Both the position numbers and the translations under genes were made by a program. DNA of 64,000 nucleotides from Cervus elaphus (taxonomy: Eukaryota; Chordata; Mammalia; Artiodactyla; Cervidae), in contig NC_057832.1 of assembly GCF_910594005.1 (NCBI RefSeq), forward strand, positions 97,785,152-97,849,151. Reading direction: 5' to 3'. This document shows, in pieces, positions 11,306 to 22,140 of the stretch. Under the pieces are notes generated by a model, which saw nothing but the letters and a program-made list of their open reading frames with translations, ran no database searches and was not told the origin of the DNA. The stretch's first letter is position 1, and each line of letters opens with the position of its first letter.

Positions 11306-11850
11306 TTGTTTTTTGTTCCATTGCTCAGTCATGTCCAACTCTTTGCAGCCCCATGAACTGCAGCACTCCAGGCTTCCCTGTCCTCCACTATCTCCTGGAG
11401 TCTGCCCAAGTTCATGTCCATTTGAAAAGGAAAAGTTAAAATTTTACATAACCTCCTGCTCCTTCTGCCTCTGTAACTCAGCTTGCCTTGCAAAGTCTGG
11501 ATCACGTAGGTCTCAGAAAATGAGTACTCACAATACTAGGACCTAGAGCTTATCTCACTCACCCTTGTCCTGCTCTTTGCAATCGCCCAGCCTCTGCAAA
11601 CCCGCAAACCTGCTTAATCATGCCTGTCCATGTATAAAAACTCTGTAACCCCTTCGTTCAGGGCTCAGAGCTTGGAGTGTTAACTCCTCTGGGCCCGCGG
11701 AGCTAATAAACCAGAGTTCTCCAACTCTCCTAGTATGGTGCTTGGTTTCTGGATTAGGGGTTTCTCCAACACATTGAGTCTTTGTTGCCATCCAACCATC
11801 TCATCCTCTGTAGTCCTCTTCTTCTCCTGCCCTCAATCTTTGCCAGCACT
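11306..11850 (-). mobile_element. BovB 3' fragment interrupted by a solo LTR
   Basis: Reverse BovB 3' end (tgctcagtcatgtccaactc ... aagttcatgtccatt) that resumes after the LTR as cattgagtctttgttgccat and ends near 11850. The two halves join exactly once the LTR and one target copy are removed. Confidence 0.88.
11423..11771 (+). mobile_element. Solo LTR of an endogenous retrovirus (class I, gamma-like)
   Basis: A 349-bp LTR starting TGAAAAGG and ending CCAACA, flanked by a perfect 4-bp target duplication CATT at 11419-11422 and 11772-11775, the size used by class I (gamma-like) elements. It has a TATA box at 11633-11639 (tataaaa) and a polyadenylation signal AATAAA at 11705-11710. The R region should start near 11660. 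No internal retroviral genes are present, so it is a recombination product with no coding capacity. It inserted into a BovB and is therefore younger than that element. It resembles ruminant BTLTR1-type LTRs as I remember them. Confidence 0.87.
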
Positions 11851-11913
11851 TGGTTAGACATAAAACAGTCACCGAGGTGACTGCTCTGCCCCTCTGTTAA
11901 CCCAAATATGACA

Positions 11914-11932
11914 TGTGTGTGTGTGTGTGTGT
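11914..11932 (+). repeat. (TG)n microsatellite
   Basis: About nine TG units. Confidence 0.9.
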
Positions 11933-12155
11933 TAAGGCTGTGTGTAGTGCTTCTAAAAAGTTCAGATCATTAACACTTTGTCTGTGACGCTCAAACTTGT
12001 TTTCACTCCCAATGCTCCTGAGAAACAGGAGACAGTACAATGAGTAAAAATGGTTCTCAGGCGCAGGTTCGGAGGCTCGCACTCACTGGGTCCTGTCACA
12101 GGAAAAGCCTCTGAGGTAGTTCTGACTGCTGATACCCCATCCCCCGGGCAGGGAG

Positions 12156-12174
12156 TGCGCGCCCCCTGGCTCGG
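12156..12174 (-). promoter_or_regulatory. Candidate CTCF site in the GRM8 intron
   Basis: The minus strand contains GCCAGGGGGCGCGC in a locally GC-rich island (12.09-12.27 kb). It matches the CTCF core at 10 of 13 positions, with the AGGGGGCG half intact. Confidence 0.3.
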
Positions 12175-12435
12175 GTAGACAATCACTGGTTTGGTGTGGC
12201 ATTCTGAGCCCAGGGCTGGGGCCACGGGGCCGCTTCTGCCTGTCCCCCTCACCAGTAGAGTCTGGCTCCACTCCCTGTCCAATTCACTGCTAAAGTTTAA
12301 AGGACTGATTTTTTCATTTGGCCCTGAGCTTTGACAGGAAGAGAAACAAAGGGCAACATTCCTTCGCTCTAGAAAGGAGCAGGAGCAGCTGTATTCCAGG
12401 ACAGAGGAGATGCGAGGGTGCATGGCGGCGGGCTG

Positions 12436-12610
12436 CCAGCATGCTCAGTCATGTCCCACTTTGACCACACAGACTGCAGCCCACCAGGCTCCTCTGTCCA
12501 TGGGATTTCCCAGGCAAGAATCCTGGAGTGGGTAGCCATTTCCTTCTCCAGGAGATCTACCCCCGCCCCGGGATGGAAATCATGTCTCTTGAGTCTCCCG
12601 CACACTGTTC
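12436..12610 (-). mobile_element. Bov-tA SINE, head degraded
   Basis: Reverse copy from catgctcagtcatgtcccac through ccaggcaagaatcctggagt. The tRNA-like part beyond 12560 is diverged. Confidence 0.88.
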
Positions 12611-15304
12611 TCCACCCCAAAAAGTGCTGTCTCTGGGGGGTTAAATGAACGCCACCCCCCCCTCATGTCTGAATTGCCTTTACAAAGATACACCATTTCA
12701 TCAAACCACAATTAGTGATCCCACAAGAAACAGAATCTTCCTCTGACTTAAACAGACATGCTATATGCAGATGGCATGCATGCGTGCTATGCGTGTATAC
12801 CTCCTTTCCTGAAACAAGGCTTCAGTTAGGAGAACATAGAGGGATATGAGGCCAGGAAAGACTGCCAAGGAGGGCCAGACTGAAGGACGAGGAAGCTGGG
12901 GGTGCCTGAAGGCCTTTGTCTCCTTCACAATGCAGCCGAGGCAGATACTACATGGCTTTACCCGGACTGTCCAGAAAAAAGAGAACTGAGACATTCGGAG
13001 ATTACTTCTGATTTCAGCCCAAATATTTTCTATATAATTTTAAACAGATTCTAAAAAACCCAAGTAATGCTTATTGTTGAGCAGGACAGTGATAAATTCA
13101 TTAATCAAGATTTTGTTTACATCCCTCATGGTCAGGGTTAATCGTTTGTGGGTTTCCAAACCAAGATGCTCGACCTTCTGTAACTCCATTAATCCAGGAA
13201 TAAGTGGCACTATGTTGATATCCAGGAGTATTTTTTAGATACTACGGGTCATATGCTGTCCTGGAGGGTCCCAAGTGCCGTAAAATTGTCCTAAATATTT
13301 AATTTTATTCACAGTCACATTATTTGGTTAATCAAAGTATTAATCTTTCAAAAGGAAGTATAAGCCCTTCCCCAAGGCATTAATTTGCCAATCATTCCTT
13401 TGATAACTATTGTAATATCTCATGTCAGTCCTAGCATACATGTTTAAACAGAATATATTTTCACACATAAAGTGAAACATTTTCTATTCCAAAAGTGACC
13501 ATCATTTCATAATTAATATCAGTGTGGAGCGCTAGCTAGAGGTCTCATATAAATCATCAAAATAAATGAAAATGGCACAACAATGAAACTGCAATTATCA
13601 ATTCAGTCACATGATTCCAGGTTCAGCTAGAACACAGGCTGATCACTTACATCTTCTCACTTGCTTATAAAAGACAAATCTTTCAAGCCCCAGTTATTTG
13701 GTTAAAAAATATATCTGCTTCCAGATATTAAATGCTCACTCTGGACCAGCATACTGGTCTTAGTTAAGACACCTAGCATAACCAAGATTTCCTTCTGGCT
13801 AAAAGGCAGGAATGGCAGCCCCTTCATCTGCTGACCGATGGTTTCCAGAATTGGCCTACAGCACCGGACTCTGCCCAGAGTCAATGGTAGTTCTCCCCCC
13901 TGGTCGAATAAGGCCCCTCAGAGTCACCCAAGAGGGTGAGGAGAGAATTGGCCTGTCAGTGAGAGAACAAAGCAGAGAGAAGCCAAGTCTAGAATGCATT
14001 AAAACAAAACCTACCCTTCAGGTGGCCCAAAGTTTCCTTTGGCAGCCCAAGCAGACAAAAGACAGTCAGGTCTTGGTGGAATCCTTCACCACCATTTTCT
14101 CATTAAATAATCCAACAGACTAACACAGGTAAGAGGTTACCTTGCCTCCAGGTAAGGGGTCGGTTGGCCCAAAAGAAATTGCTAACAACTGTATCCAGTT
14201 TCCTTTGAAAGTTTCCAGAGATGGAAAACTAAAGCACCTTTGGCCGCCTATTTCAATTTGGCATCCTTCTTGCCAAGGAGGCTCTTCCTAACGTCTGGCT
14301 CAAATATCTCAGGTATTCCCTGATGCCTTTGTGTGACTCTTCAGTACTCCTTAGACACAGAGCACTTCGGCTCAGCAGCATCCTCATTTGAGAAAATTTC
14401 ATCAATCTGAAAATAGTCATTAAGCTGCCTCTTACCATTCTCTCCTCTAAACTAAGGGAATTCATACAGAAGCTAGGGGGATGTTATAGACGTGAACCAG
14501 ACTAGATGGTCCCCCAAGACAGCTTCCAAAGCCGAAAGACTTTGATTTGAACACTTCTTTTTTTTTTAAGTTTGCCATCACTTTGTTCATTTTTGTCATT
14601 ATTATCTGTCATCTATCCAACTTCTCCACATTCTTTTAATATTTTTAAATCTAATACACACAGAAACAGTTTCTTATAACATTAGATGAAGACTCATTAA
14701 TTCAGAATAAGTTGGAAAAGTCATGTCCCACTAAGTAAAAAAATCAGAGTGAAAAATATTTTCAACTTTTAAAATGTTGCCTATTACCAAAGACTACGTA
14801 ACAAATATTAATAAATAAAATAAGAACGTTAATGAAAAATAAGTCACAATAACTTTATGGGACTTTATGCCTTCAAACTATTGTTTCATATTTATATTCT
14901 TTTGCCAATTTTATCTGATATGTAAATGCAATCTGTAGGTAATAGATCATCCTAAACCAAAAAGTTTTACATTATCCTGCTAAACCTGAGTTTTTAATGC
15001 AATAAGAATTACATATAATTATTCAAAGTCTGCATCAGGCAGTCTGAATTAATGAGACGCTGTTCTATTGTAGCTATAATAAACCTGACAACTTCATGGC
15101 CATCTTCTAGTCCAGAGTGTCAGTCCCATCTACACATTAGTGATAAATACAATTTCCTCACACAGGAACTTCTGTCATAGCAGAACCTCCCACATTAAGG
15201 AAGTTTCACCAATTATCTTATACCTCAAATACCATAGAAACATTTGATCTGATAAATGAGCTAAAAATTCATTAGACTCTCAAAAACTACTTGCTTTGCT
15301 TTAA
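12611..15304. other. Unique intronic sequence with possible conserved non-coding stretches
   Basis: About 2.7 kb without recognisable transposons, in contrast to the repeat-dense flanks. It is AT-rich. The part at 13010-13560 (TTAATCGTTTGT, repeated ATTA cores) looks like a developmental enhancer by composition only. Confidence 0.4.
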
Positions 15305-15560
15305 AACCAGCCCAGTTATGTACACACTGCTATATTTAAATGGATAACCAACAAAAACTTATTGTATAGCACATGGAACTCTGCTCAAGGTTATGTGCCA
15401 GCCTGGATGGGAGGGGCCTGGAGAAGAATGGATACATGTTATATGTATGGCTGAGTCCCTTCAATGTTCACCTGAAACTACCACAGTATTGTTAATGGAC
15501 TATACCCCAATACAAAATGCTTTTAGTGTTAAAAAAAAATTAAAATTAAAAGAGAATATC
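15305..15560 (+). mobile_element. L1 3'-end fragment
   Basis: L1 3' terminal sequence (ggataaccaacaaaaactta, tgtatagcacatggaactct, cacctgaaactaccacagta, actataccccaatacaaa) ending in an A-rich tail. It lies about 280 bases beyond the GRM8 exon. Confidence 0.85.
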
Positions 15561-15831
15561 ACAAGATGTTGAGGACTCAACATGTCATGGGAATTATCAC
15601 CTGTTTGTTCAGAAAAAAAAAAGTCACAATTAATCCAATTAATTGCTTTAAAAATATGGAACTAAATCAACACTTGTAGAAACCTAGACACAAACTCCTC
15701 TCTTTGGGGAAACTGTGGCCCTGAAAGAGTCTATGAGCATCTTTACTAGGTTCACTTTCTTCTTAAACCTGCAGCTGGAATCAGGACAACTTACTGTCTT
15801 GTTACAATGGTCAGAATTGTCTAGTGCCTTT

Positions 15832-15837
15832 ACCTAC
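15832..15837 (-). other. GRM8: Splice donor of GRM8 coding exon 1
   Basis: Minus strand reads TTTAAG|gtaggt. The AAG codon is Lys170, after which the known protein continues with residues not found here, so the exon ends at 15838 in phase 0. Confidence 0.93.
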
Positions 15838-16347
15838 CTTAAAAAGTCTTAAAATGTTAGCCACCATGATGGACACGGAGCTCGCGGCAGCACCGATAAC
15901 ACCAGAAATCTTGTCAGGCTTGGTGAAAATGGGAGGATCTCCATTAGCACATTTCACATCAGAAGCATCCTTCTCTATCAAAGCCTGCACAAACGTTAGG
16001 GACTGCTCCAAAGCATAGGTGTCCCTGGAGCAGGTGTCCAGGATCCGGACACCCAGAGTGATATTGGAGAGGAGATCAGGGTCCTTATTAATCTGGTCAA
16101 TTGCATAAAGCATGGCCTCCAATCTGTGGATCCCCTTCTCTTTCTTCAGCTCCCCACAAGGCACCCCTCTCTCTCCCTTTGCATGGACAGGAAAGAGACC
16201 TCCCAAAATGATGTCCCCATCCACTCGGATGGAATGGGCATACTCTTGGCTGTGAGTTCTTTGCATCATCGTGAGGATCCAGTAGAACTTGGCCGTCAGG
16301 AGAAAGAAACAAGGGCAAGAGGCTGATCGCTTTCCCTCGCATACCAT
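15838..16347 (-). CDS. GRM8: GRM8 first coding exon (metabotropic glutamate receptor 8, residues 1-170)
   Basis: Codes for the N-terminus of the group III metabotropic glutamate receptor GRM8, a class C GPCR of presynaptic membranes that binds glutamate and lowers cAMP through Gi/o. The minus-strand frame starts at ATG 16347 (A at -3 and G at +4, a strong Kozak context) and runs 170 codons without interruption. Visible parts: hydrophobic signal peptide around residues 10-33 (FFLLTAK, FYWILTMM), then the start of the Venus-flytrap domain (GDIILGGLFPVH at 44-55). Further landmarks are Cys64 and Cys106, which pair in this family, the N95-I-T glycosylation site, and Ser156 in the AAASSVS stretch, which contacts glutamate in family structures. 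The frame matches the known GRM8 sequence as I recall it, and GRM8 rather than GRM4 or GRM7 is indicated by the leader MVCEGKRSAS. It ends after Lys170 in phase 0 at a gtaggt donor. The remaining ~740 residues lie beyond position 1. In-frame codons upstream of ATG (GTG at 16398) are 5'UTR. Confidence 0.97.
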
Positions 16348-16444
16348 TTTCTCCGCGGGCGGTGTTGCAATCCAATACCCAAAGTTTATTCTTGCCACAG
16401 AAGAAGGGGGGCCACCTGAGGCTGCACCTTCTGGAGGCTACCAT
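16097..16444 (-). promoter_or_regulatory. Overlapping upstream ORF across the GRM8 start codon
   Basis: A 115-codon frame opening at ATG 16444 (C at -3, G at +4, so an intermediate start context). It passes the GRM8 ATG at 16347 in a different frame and ends at TGA 16097-16099. Its peptide (MVASRRCSLRW...) resembles nothing I know. The likely role, if any, is to divert ribosomes from the receptor start. Its 3' part is constrained by the receptor frame, so openness there is weak evidence of function. Confidence 0.5.
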
Positions 16445-16660
16445 CAGGGCCCATGAGGAAAAGGCTCTGTGGGTTTCAGCAAGTGTTCTTGATTTGAATG
16501 TCACAGTGAATTTCCATCAGACCCCAAGGTTCTATTTTATTTCCACATAAAGTCAACTTGCCTGGAATGACGCAAAAATCAGAGGAACAGCTGAGGTTCT
16601 GATGTTGGGATGAAGTCACCAATTCACGTCCTTGAAGTCAGCCCTGTAGCAGAATTATTC
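16348..16660 (-). other. GRM8: GRM8 5'UTR part of the first coding exon
   Basis: Non-coding 5' part of the same exon, inferred from a strong minus-strand acceptor just upstream. It holds four upstream ATGs: 16548 (stops after 3 codons at 16537), 16517 (13 codons, stop at 16476), 16454 (22 codons, stop at 16386) and 16444 (115 codons, stop at 16097, inside the receptor coding sequence in another frame). Such leaders usually reduce translation. The exon would total about 823 bases if the acceptor is right. Confidence 0.75.
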
Positions 16661-16690
16661 CTGAAGGGCAGAAGGAAGAAAAGAAAGGGT
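16661..16690 (-). other. GRM8: Splice acceptor upstream of GRM8 coding exon 1
   Basis: Minus strand carries a pyrimidine tract (ttcttttcttccttctgccc) followed by ttcag, so the exon would begin at 16660 with GAATAATTC. This is the best acceptor in the 400 bases upstream of the start codon. The call is inferred, not transcript-confirmed. Confidence 0.75.
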
Positions 16691-18849
16691 TCCATTCAAT
16701 GGGCCTACATTTTTCATTTCTTAAGCCCTGTTTGCACCGACCTCTTTTTTCGTTGTTTCATTTTCACTATTCAGTAAGAAACTAATTCTTTCTGTCCCCT
16801 TATGATTCTGAACACCTGGCTGCACTGCATCTAAACAGAGAGATGGATGACACTTTTGGAGCAAGGGAAACAGAAAAGTTATCAGTAACTAGGTTGACTC
16901 TTGCAAATCAGAAAGTACTTTTATTTACCATTTTATTTCAATAAATCCAATTTCCATGAAGGTAAAAATCCTGTGATTGATGGCATTATTTCTTTTCAAA
17001 TCTGTTTTTACTTTTTACAGCTGTCTGAATTTAGCATTTAAATTTTGTCCACAAAATCAGAATGAAAGGCTATTTTCTGTGATGTATTCAACAAGCCAGT
17101 CATCTGTTAATGACATTTTTTGGTGCCTTGGATTTTCCGAGGGCAAAAGTGATTATTCAATCACAAAAAAAAAACAAGAGAGAGAGAAAATCCACCCAAG
17201 GAGCGCAAAATGTGTAAGTTTTAGAGCTTGTGAAAAGATTAGACATACAATGTCAGCAATTTCATATAAATTATCTTATTGTTCTCTGTTAATAAAAAAC
17301 GACATGAAAATTAAACACATAGGGTGAGTTATGTGTGAAAAATATTCCTATCACCTTTGTCTGTTTCCTATTAATTTGTCAGAATGCAAGCAATGGGTAT
17401 GCTTGCAGTTCTGAAGTAAACACTCCTTGATCCTAGAATCCTTATGACCAAATCAGAGCTTGAGATGAACTAAAGAGTTTCTCAATTTTGTCTGACTCAG
17501 TGGGGAAAACAGTTATTTCACCAAGATGAGAAATAACCAAGAGTGAAAACAACTACAAGCAAATCTGTAGAAGTTTATTCTAAGACCTTCACTCTTAAAT
17601 AATTCCATGAGATTTTTTTCAAAGGACTTTAGTGGAGATTTAACTGAAAATGGGAACTGACTTCATGGAAGGGAATTTGATGTTTGAAATGAACATGCAA
17701 TTAACAGAGTAAACATACCAATGTATTTTGCTAGAATGGGTAATCTAATGTTCATTTCTAACCTATTTATACAAACAAGTCTGAAACCTGAAATGTGGAT
17801 AATTCTCCTCTACCCTAGTCAACCAACATCTGGTTATATTTTCCATTCACTTGTTCAGTTTCCAGTTCATAAAATTTTCATCCTGTCCTCACTATCCCAA
17901 AGGAAAGGATGGTGCCTCCCTAGAGAACAACTGAACATATGTCCAAAACCCTTCAGAGAAAGCTGCATTTTTTTCAGTTTCAGATGAAGTGAGGGGATTT
18001 ATCAGAGCCCACTGCCTGGAATTTCAGAGTACACATCTGGAATACACTCAGAAATACAGCCAATGACCCAGTCTGTTGAGACAGTTCTTGTCTGCCCATG
18101 ATAAGCATTTCCGGACTCTTGATACTTGCCAAGCCCTGGATTTTCCCAATTCTGCCCCAAAATACTTAGTCCTTTTCTGTTTTTTCTCACCACTCGACGG
18201 ATGTTCTATCACATGTAATTTTCCTAGCAGCTGCTTCTCCCACAGAAAATCTGATTTGGCAACAGCCTGACCTCAGGCATTCCACAAGAGGAAAACACTT
18301 AGAAAGTCAAGTTGACTTTCTGGATGATGCCATTGAAGTGATAGACCATAAATTACCCCAACCACCCATTAAGAGAAGGAGTATTGTGTTTTACAGTTTC
18401 ACAACGAAGACCAGTTAGAAGACAGTAAAACCTTAACTCTGACCACTAATTCAGGGCTTGAGACCAAGTCCACAGGGCTGACCCTGAGTGTATCCTTTCT
18501 GGCAGACCACAGGATGAATGATACTTGAAGAAGAGATGATGAAGGGGAAAAGGGGAAAAGACCAGCCTTTCTTTGTTACTCCAAGCCACCTCCCAAGTAC
18601 TTAAAACACTTCAGAGAATAAATGGTTTTCAATTATAGATGACCATAAACACAGTTCATCTGTTAATTACAAGTCATCCTTACCTCTGCCACTCACATAG
18701 CTCTAACCTAGTTCCCCTTGTTGTACTGCCCTGGAAATAGTAAAATTGAGTTTCTTTTAAAGGTATGCATCCCATAGGTCTGTTTAGAGCTTTAAGTTAA
18801 GGAAAAGTTGGGGAGTGAGTAACAGAGGGACACGAATTAGTTTTGTGTA
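16691..18849. other. GRM8 intron 1, unique sequence
   Basis: No transposon recognised over 2.1 kb. The 116-codon plus frame at 16977-17327 lies in AT-rich DNA with no domain and is probably chance. Confidence 0.5.
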
Positions 18850-18854
18850 GTGGA

Positions 18855-19063
18855 TGTGTGTGTAAGTCCTTCAGGTGTGTCCAGCTCTTTTCGACCCCAT
18901 GAACTGTTGCCAGCCAGGCTCCTCTGTCCATGGAATTCTCCAGGCAAGATTACTGGGGTGAGTAGCCATTTCCTCCTCCAGGGGATCTTCCCGACCCAGG
19001 GATCAAACCCAGGTCTCCCACATTGCAGGCAGAATCTTTACCATCTTGGCCACCAGGTAAGCC
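18855..19063 (-). mobile_element. Bov-tA SINE
   Basis: Reverse full-length copy from gtaagtccttcaggtgtgtc to ggccaccaggtaagccc. Imperfect flanking similarity (gtagtggatg versus ttactggatg) may be its target duplication. Confidence 0.92.
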
Positions 19064-19179
19064 CTATGTTTACTGGATGGATGCTCTTAAATGGAAAACG
19101 AGAGGTTCCATTTTGGTTGTTATTTATTGGGCAGTTTACTTGTATTTTTGCTTAAGTTTCCTCCTTTGCAACATAGAAT

Positions 19180-19320
19180 TAATGGCACATAACCTCTCCA
19201 AAGCTCGGTTTCTGGTCTATTAGGGGGTGTCAGAACCCGCCACAGGGCACACAGAAAGCGCAGTATCTGGCCCAGGGTAAGTGCTCAAGAAACAGGACCT
19301 ATCATTGCTAATTTAGTCTG
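19180..19320 (+). repeat. MIR SINE, old fragment
   Basis: Weak match to the MIR core and tail (cataacctctccaaagctcg, agggtaagtgctcaagaaac). Confidence 0.45.
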
Positions 19321-20136
19321 CAGTTCCTTTTCCACTGAAGAAGAGCAACTGTTTCCATATTTGCCCAGTTGGTGAGGCTGTAACTGAAAATTTCTGTCAC
19401 TTTAAAAGTAAAATCAGAGCTACTCATAAAATATTGAAATACAGCAGTTATTTCAAAATCTGATACATTGTCATAAGAATCAGACTCCTGATGGCTAGAA
19501 GGCTTAGTTTTCCTTTTAAATTCTAAGGGAAAATATATTTGAAAGTTTGTGGAAAAACGACATAAATCTGGTGGCATCGTATAATCTTGCATTGCCTAAT
19601 CTTGCTCTTGGGCAATTCTTGGGAGCTTTCATCTAAACTCATCCTAGTCAGAGTCAATGAATTTTAACAAAATAATGACCTTTTTGTGCTACCAAGCCAA
19701 ATAGCTCTACTTCAGGTTCTGGGCTTGATTTAAAATCAGTTTTTCTCTGAAACTGACCTTCCTCTGGGGCTCGATACAAACCCACCTGAGCTGATGGACA
19801 TCTTCAAAGAGGTGTGAGGTCCACGCTCCTGAAAGCATCCTCTGAGGGGAGCAGACACCTTCCACTGCTTCTGAGCCCTCAGAAGGGCCTTCCAGGAGAT
19901 TTAACCATTAAATGCCCATGCAGCCCTGCTCGTTACCTCCCAGCCAGTCCTAAGTACATGGTATATGGGTACCCTGCATATCATTAGCACTTCCATTAAC
20001 CAACGCACTGGCCCAAGTCTGCTGGGGAGCAGGCCCCCAGCTGGGATCTGAGTCTATGGCTCCAGCTATTTCCTGAAAGTATGGACAGCTCCTCCAGGGC
20101 CAAGGCCCTGCATTCTACTTCTTTTTATCTTCTAGG
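19321..20136. other. GRM8 intron 1, unique sequence
   Basis: Nothing recognised. Confidence 0.5.
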
Positions 20137-20148
20137 TACCTTCCCTGT

Positions 20149-20371
20149 GCATGCTTGCTAAATCACTTCAGTTATGTCCAACTCTTTGCAACCCTACAGA
20201 CCGGAGCCTGCCAGGCTCCTCTGTCCATGGGATTCTGCAGGCAAGAATACTAGGGTGGGTTGCCATTTCCTCCTCCAGGGGATGTCCCCAGCCCAGGGAT
20301 TGAACCCACGTCTCTTACGTCTCCTGTACTGGCAGGTAGGTTCTTTACCACTAGCACAACCCGGGAAGCCC
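20149..20371 (-). mobile_element. Bov-tA SINE
   Basis: Reverse full-length copy flanked by a 12-bp target duplication (taccttccctgt at 20137-20148, taccttctctgt at 20372-20383). Confidence 0.93.
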
Positions 20372-20831
20372 TACCTTCTCTGTATCAAAGTCTCAAACAC
20401 CTAACAGAGTATCCATTGAATTTTCATACACCAAGCTCTTACATAAATGAGAGGGGGAAAATAGGCTCAAAGAGGTTGAAGATGGCCCAAAGCCCTGAAT
20501 GGCGCCACAGGCAAAGTCCTCCCGGGAGGTGGGGGGGGAGGGGGGTCCTGCCATTTGAGGAAACCCCCCAGGGCTGCAGAGACTGACTGGGACAACACAA
20601 GGAGAAGGCCCCTCCACTGAAGTCTTTGAGAAACAGCTTTGTTGACCAGCTTTTTAAGAAAAACAATGCACTCATTAGGAGGGGTCACCTGGGGGCATTT
20701 CCAGGGCAGGGTGATTTCTGAATCTTTCAAAGGACTGAGAATATCAAATGCAGTTTGTCCAAACGCCTCAGCTTCAAATCAGGTTTCCCAGGCAGCCTGA
20801 GGACAGTGAGAACAAAACCACCAAGCCATGT

Positions 20832-20914
20832 GGTGGGGGGTGGGGGGTGGGGGTGGGGGATGGGGCGATGGGGGGGATGGAGGGATGGGGGATGGGGGGA
20901 TGGGGGATGGGGGG
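20832..20914 (+). repeat. G-rich minisatellite (GGGGGAT-like units)
   Basis: Runs of 3-7 G separated by T, AT or GAT over about 80 bases. The plus strand, which is the template strand for GRM8, has many successive G-runs and fits the G-quadruplex pattern several times over. Confidence 0.9.
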
Positions 20915-20919
20915 GAATC

Positions 20920-21319
20920 TATCAGGGGCTGTCACCAGGTCTTCCTCCAGCACTTGGCTAGTTCTTTTAAGACATGATAGGGTAAAATCCTTACAGGAAC
21001 AGAAATAGCCAAGGATTGTAATCATTTTCTCATAAAAAGGCCAAACAGCCTCTCTCTGCTGAATTCTATTCAGCTCTTTAACAAAAAGGTTAAGCCAAAT
21101 ATTGTCATCAATTCACAAAATTGCAAATTTGGCAGTTTCTGCCCACACTTGCAGCCATTTTTCAGCTGCTGTAGAAAATGCATCAGATTTGTTTGTCTTC
21201 TCCTCTGCCACCACAGGTGTGCACAGCCCTGGAATTCTGGTTGGGGCAAAGTGAAGATGGGCTAGACAGAGCCTTCCCTAGTAAGAGAGTCCCAGATTTG
21301 GATCCTTGTCTGACAGTCC
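20920..21319. other. GRM8 intron 1, unique sequence, possibly conserved
   Basis: The stretch 21040-21210 is repeat-free with balanced composition. Nothing coding seen. Confidence 0.35.
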
Positions 21320-21440
21320 CTGGCTGATGACACTCGGCATGTCACTTCACCTGTGTGTGCTTCCATTTCCTCATCTGTGAGATGAGTGAGATGGACCATA
21401 TAATCTCTAAGGTGTCTTCCAGCTTCCCGTTCTGAGGTTC
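21320..21440 (+). repeat. MIR SINE
   Basis: tcacttcacctgtgtgtgct followed by tttcctcatctgtgagatga is the MIR core. Confidence 0.8.
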
Positions 21441-21869
21441 TATTATTTAATGATAAAGGAGTATGAGATTACGCTCAAAACACCAGAGCAAGGCTTTGCC
21501 AACAGAACACAATAACTGATTTTGTTTGCAAGCTGAGTGGCTTTTTCCCATCAGTAAGAGAGGATTGTGAAAGCTCTTCTCTAGGAGCAGGCCCCACATT
21601 AAGAAAATCTGATACAGAAGAAGCTCAACTTACTAAACAGATAAATTAGAAGGTGATTATTTGCATTACAAAAGAATTCACCACGGGTTTCCTTTAAATA
21701 GCTAAATCCCCCCATGAATTTAAAATGCAATCTGATTTAGTAGAATTCAATTTGTGCCGTTTTTTTTTTTTTATTTTCAATAACACAGCCATTGCATAAA
21801 AAGACCACATTTAAAGTAATGAGAAGCCACTTTTATAATATGTATCATATAAGGAGAGGGGAAGTGGTG

Positions 21870-22140
21870 AAACCAACATTTATTGAGTGCTACAGTGTGC
21901 CTGCAACCCACTCCAGTATCCTTGCCTGGGAAATCCCATGGACAGAGGAGCCTGGTGGGCCACAGTTCATGGGGTCACAGAGAGTCAGACACAACTGACC
22001 GACTACACAACCCAACATGCCTGGGGCCTCACGTATGTTGTCTCATTTCCACTGCACGATACACCCTGTGAGGTTGGTATCACAGCCTCCACTGGGGATA
22101 TAAGGAATCTAAAAACAGAAGGATTATATGAATATGTCTA
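21870..22140 (-). repeat. MIR SINE split by a Bov-tA fragment
   Basis: Reverse MIR: ccaacatttattgagtgcta before the insertion, then gcctggggcctcacgtatgt and tgtgaggttggtatcacagc after it. Confidence 0.7.
21899..22010 (+). mobile_element. Bov-tA SINE, 5'-truncated
   Basis: Only the A part is present, from tgcaacccactccagtatcc to gtcagacacaactgaccgac. It sits inside an MIR. Confidence 0.9.

Noticed and set aside
16348..16398. 17-residue N-terminal extension of GRM8
   Set aside because: The in-frame upstream codon is GTG, not ATG, in a leader already containing other ATGs. The ATG at 16347 has strong context and matches the known protein start.
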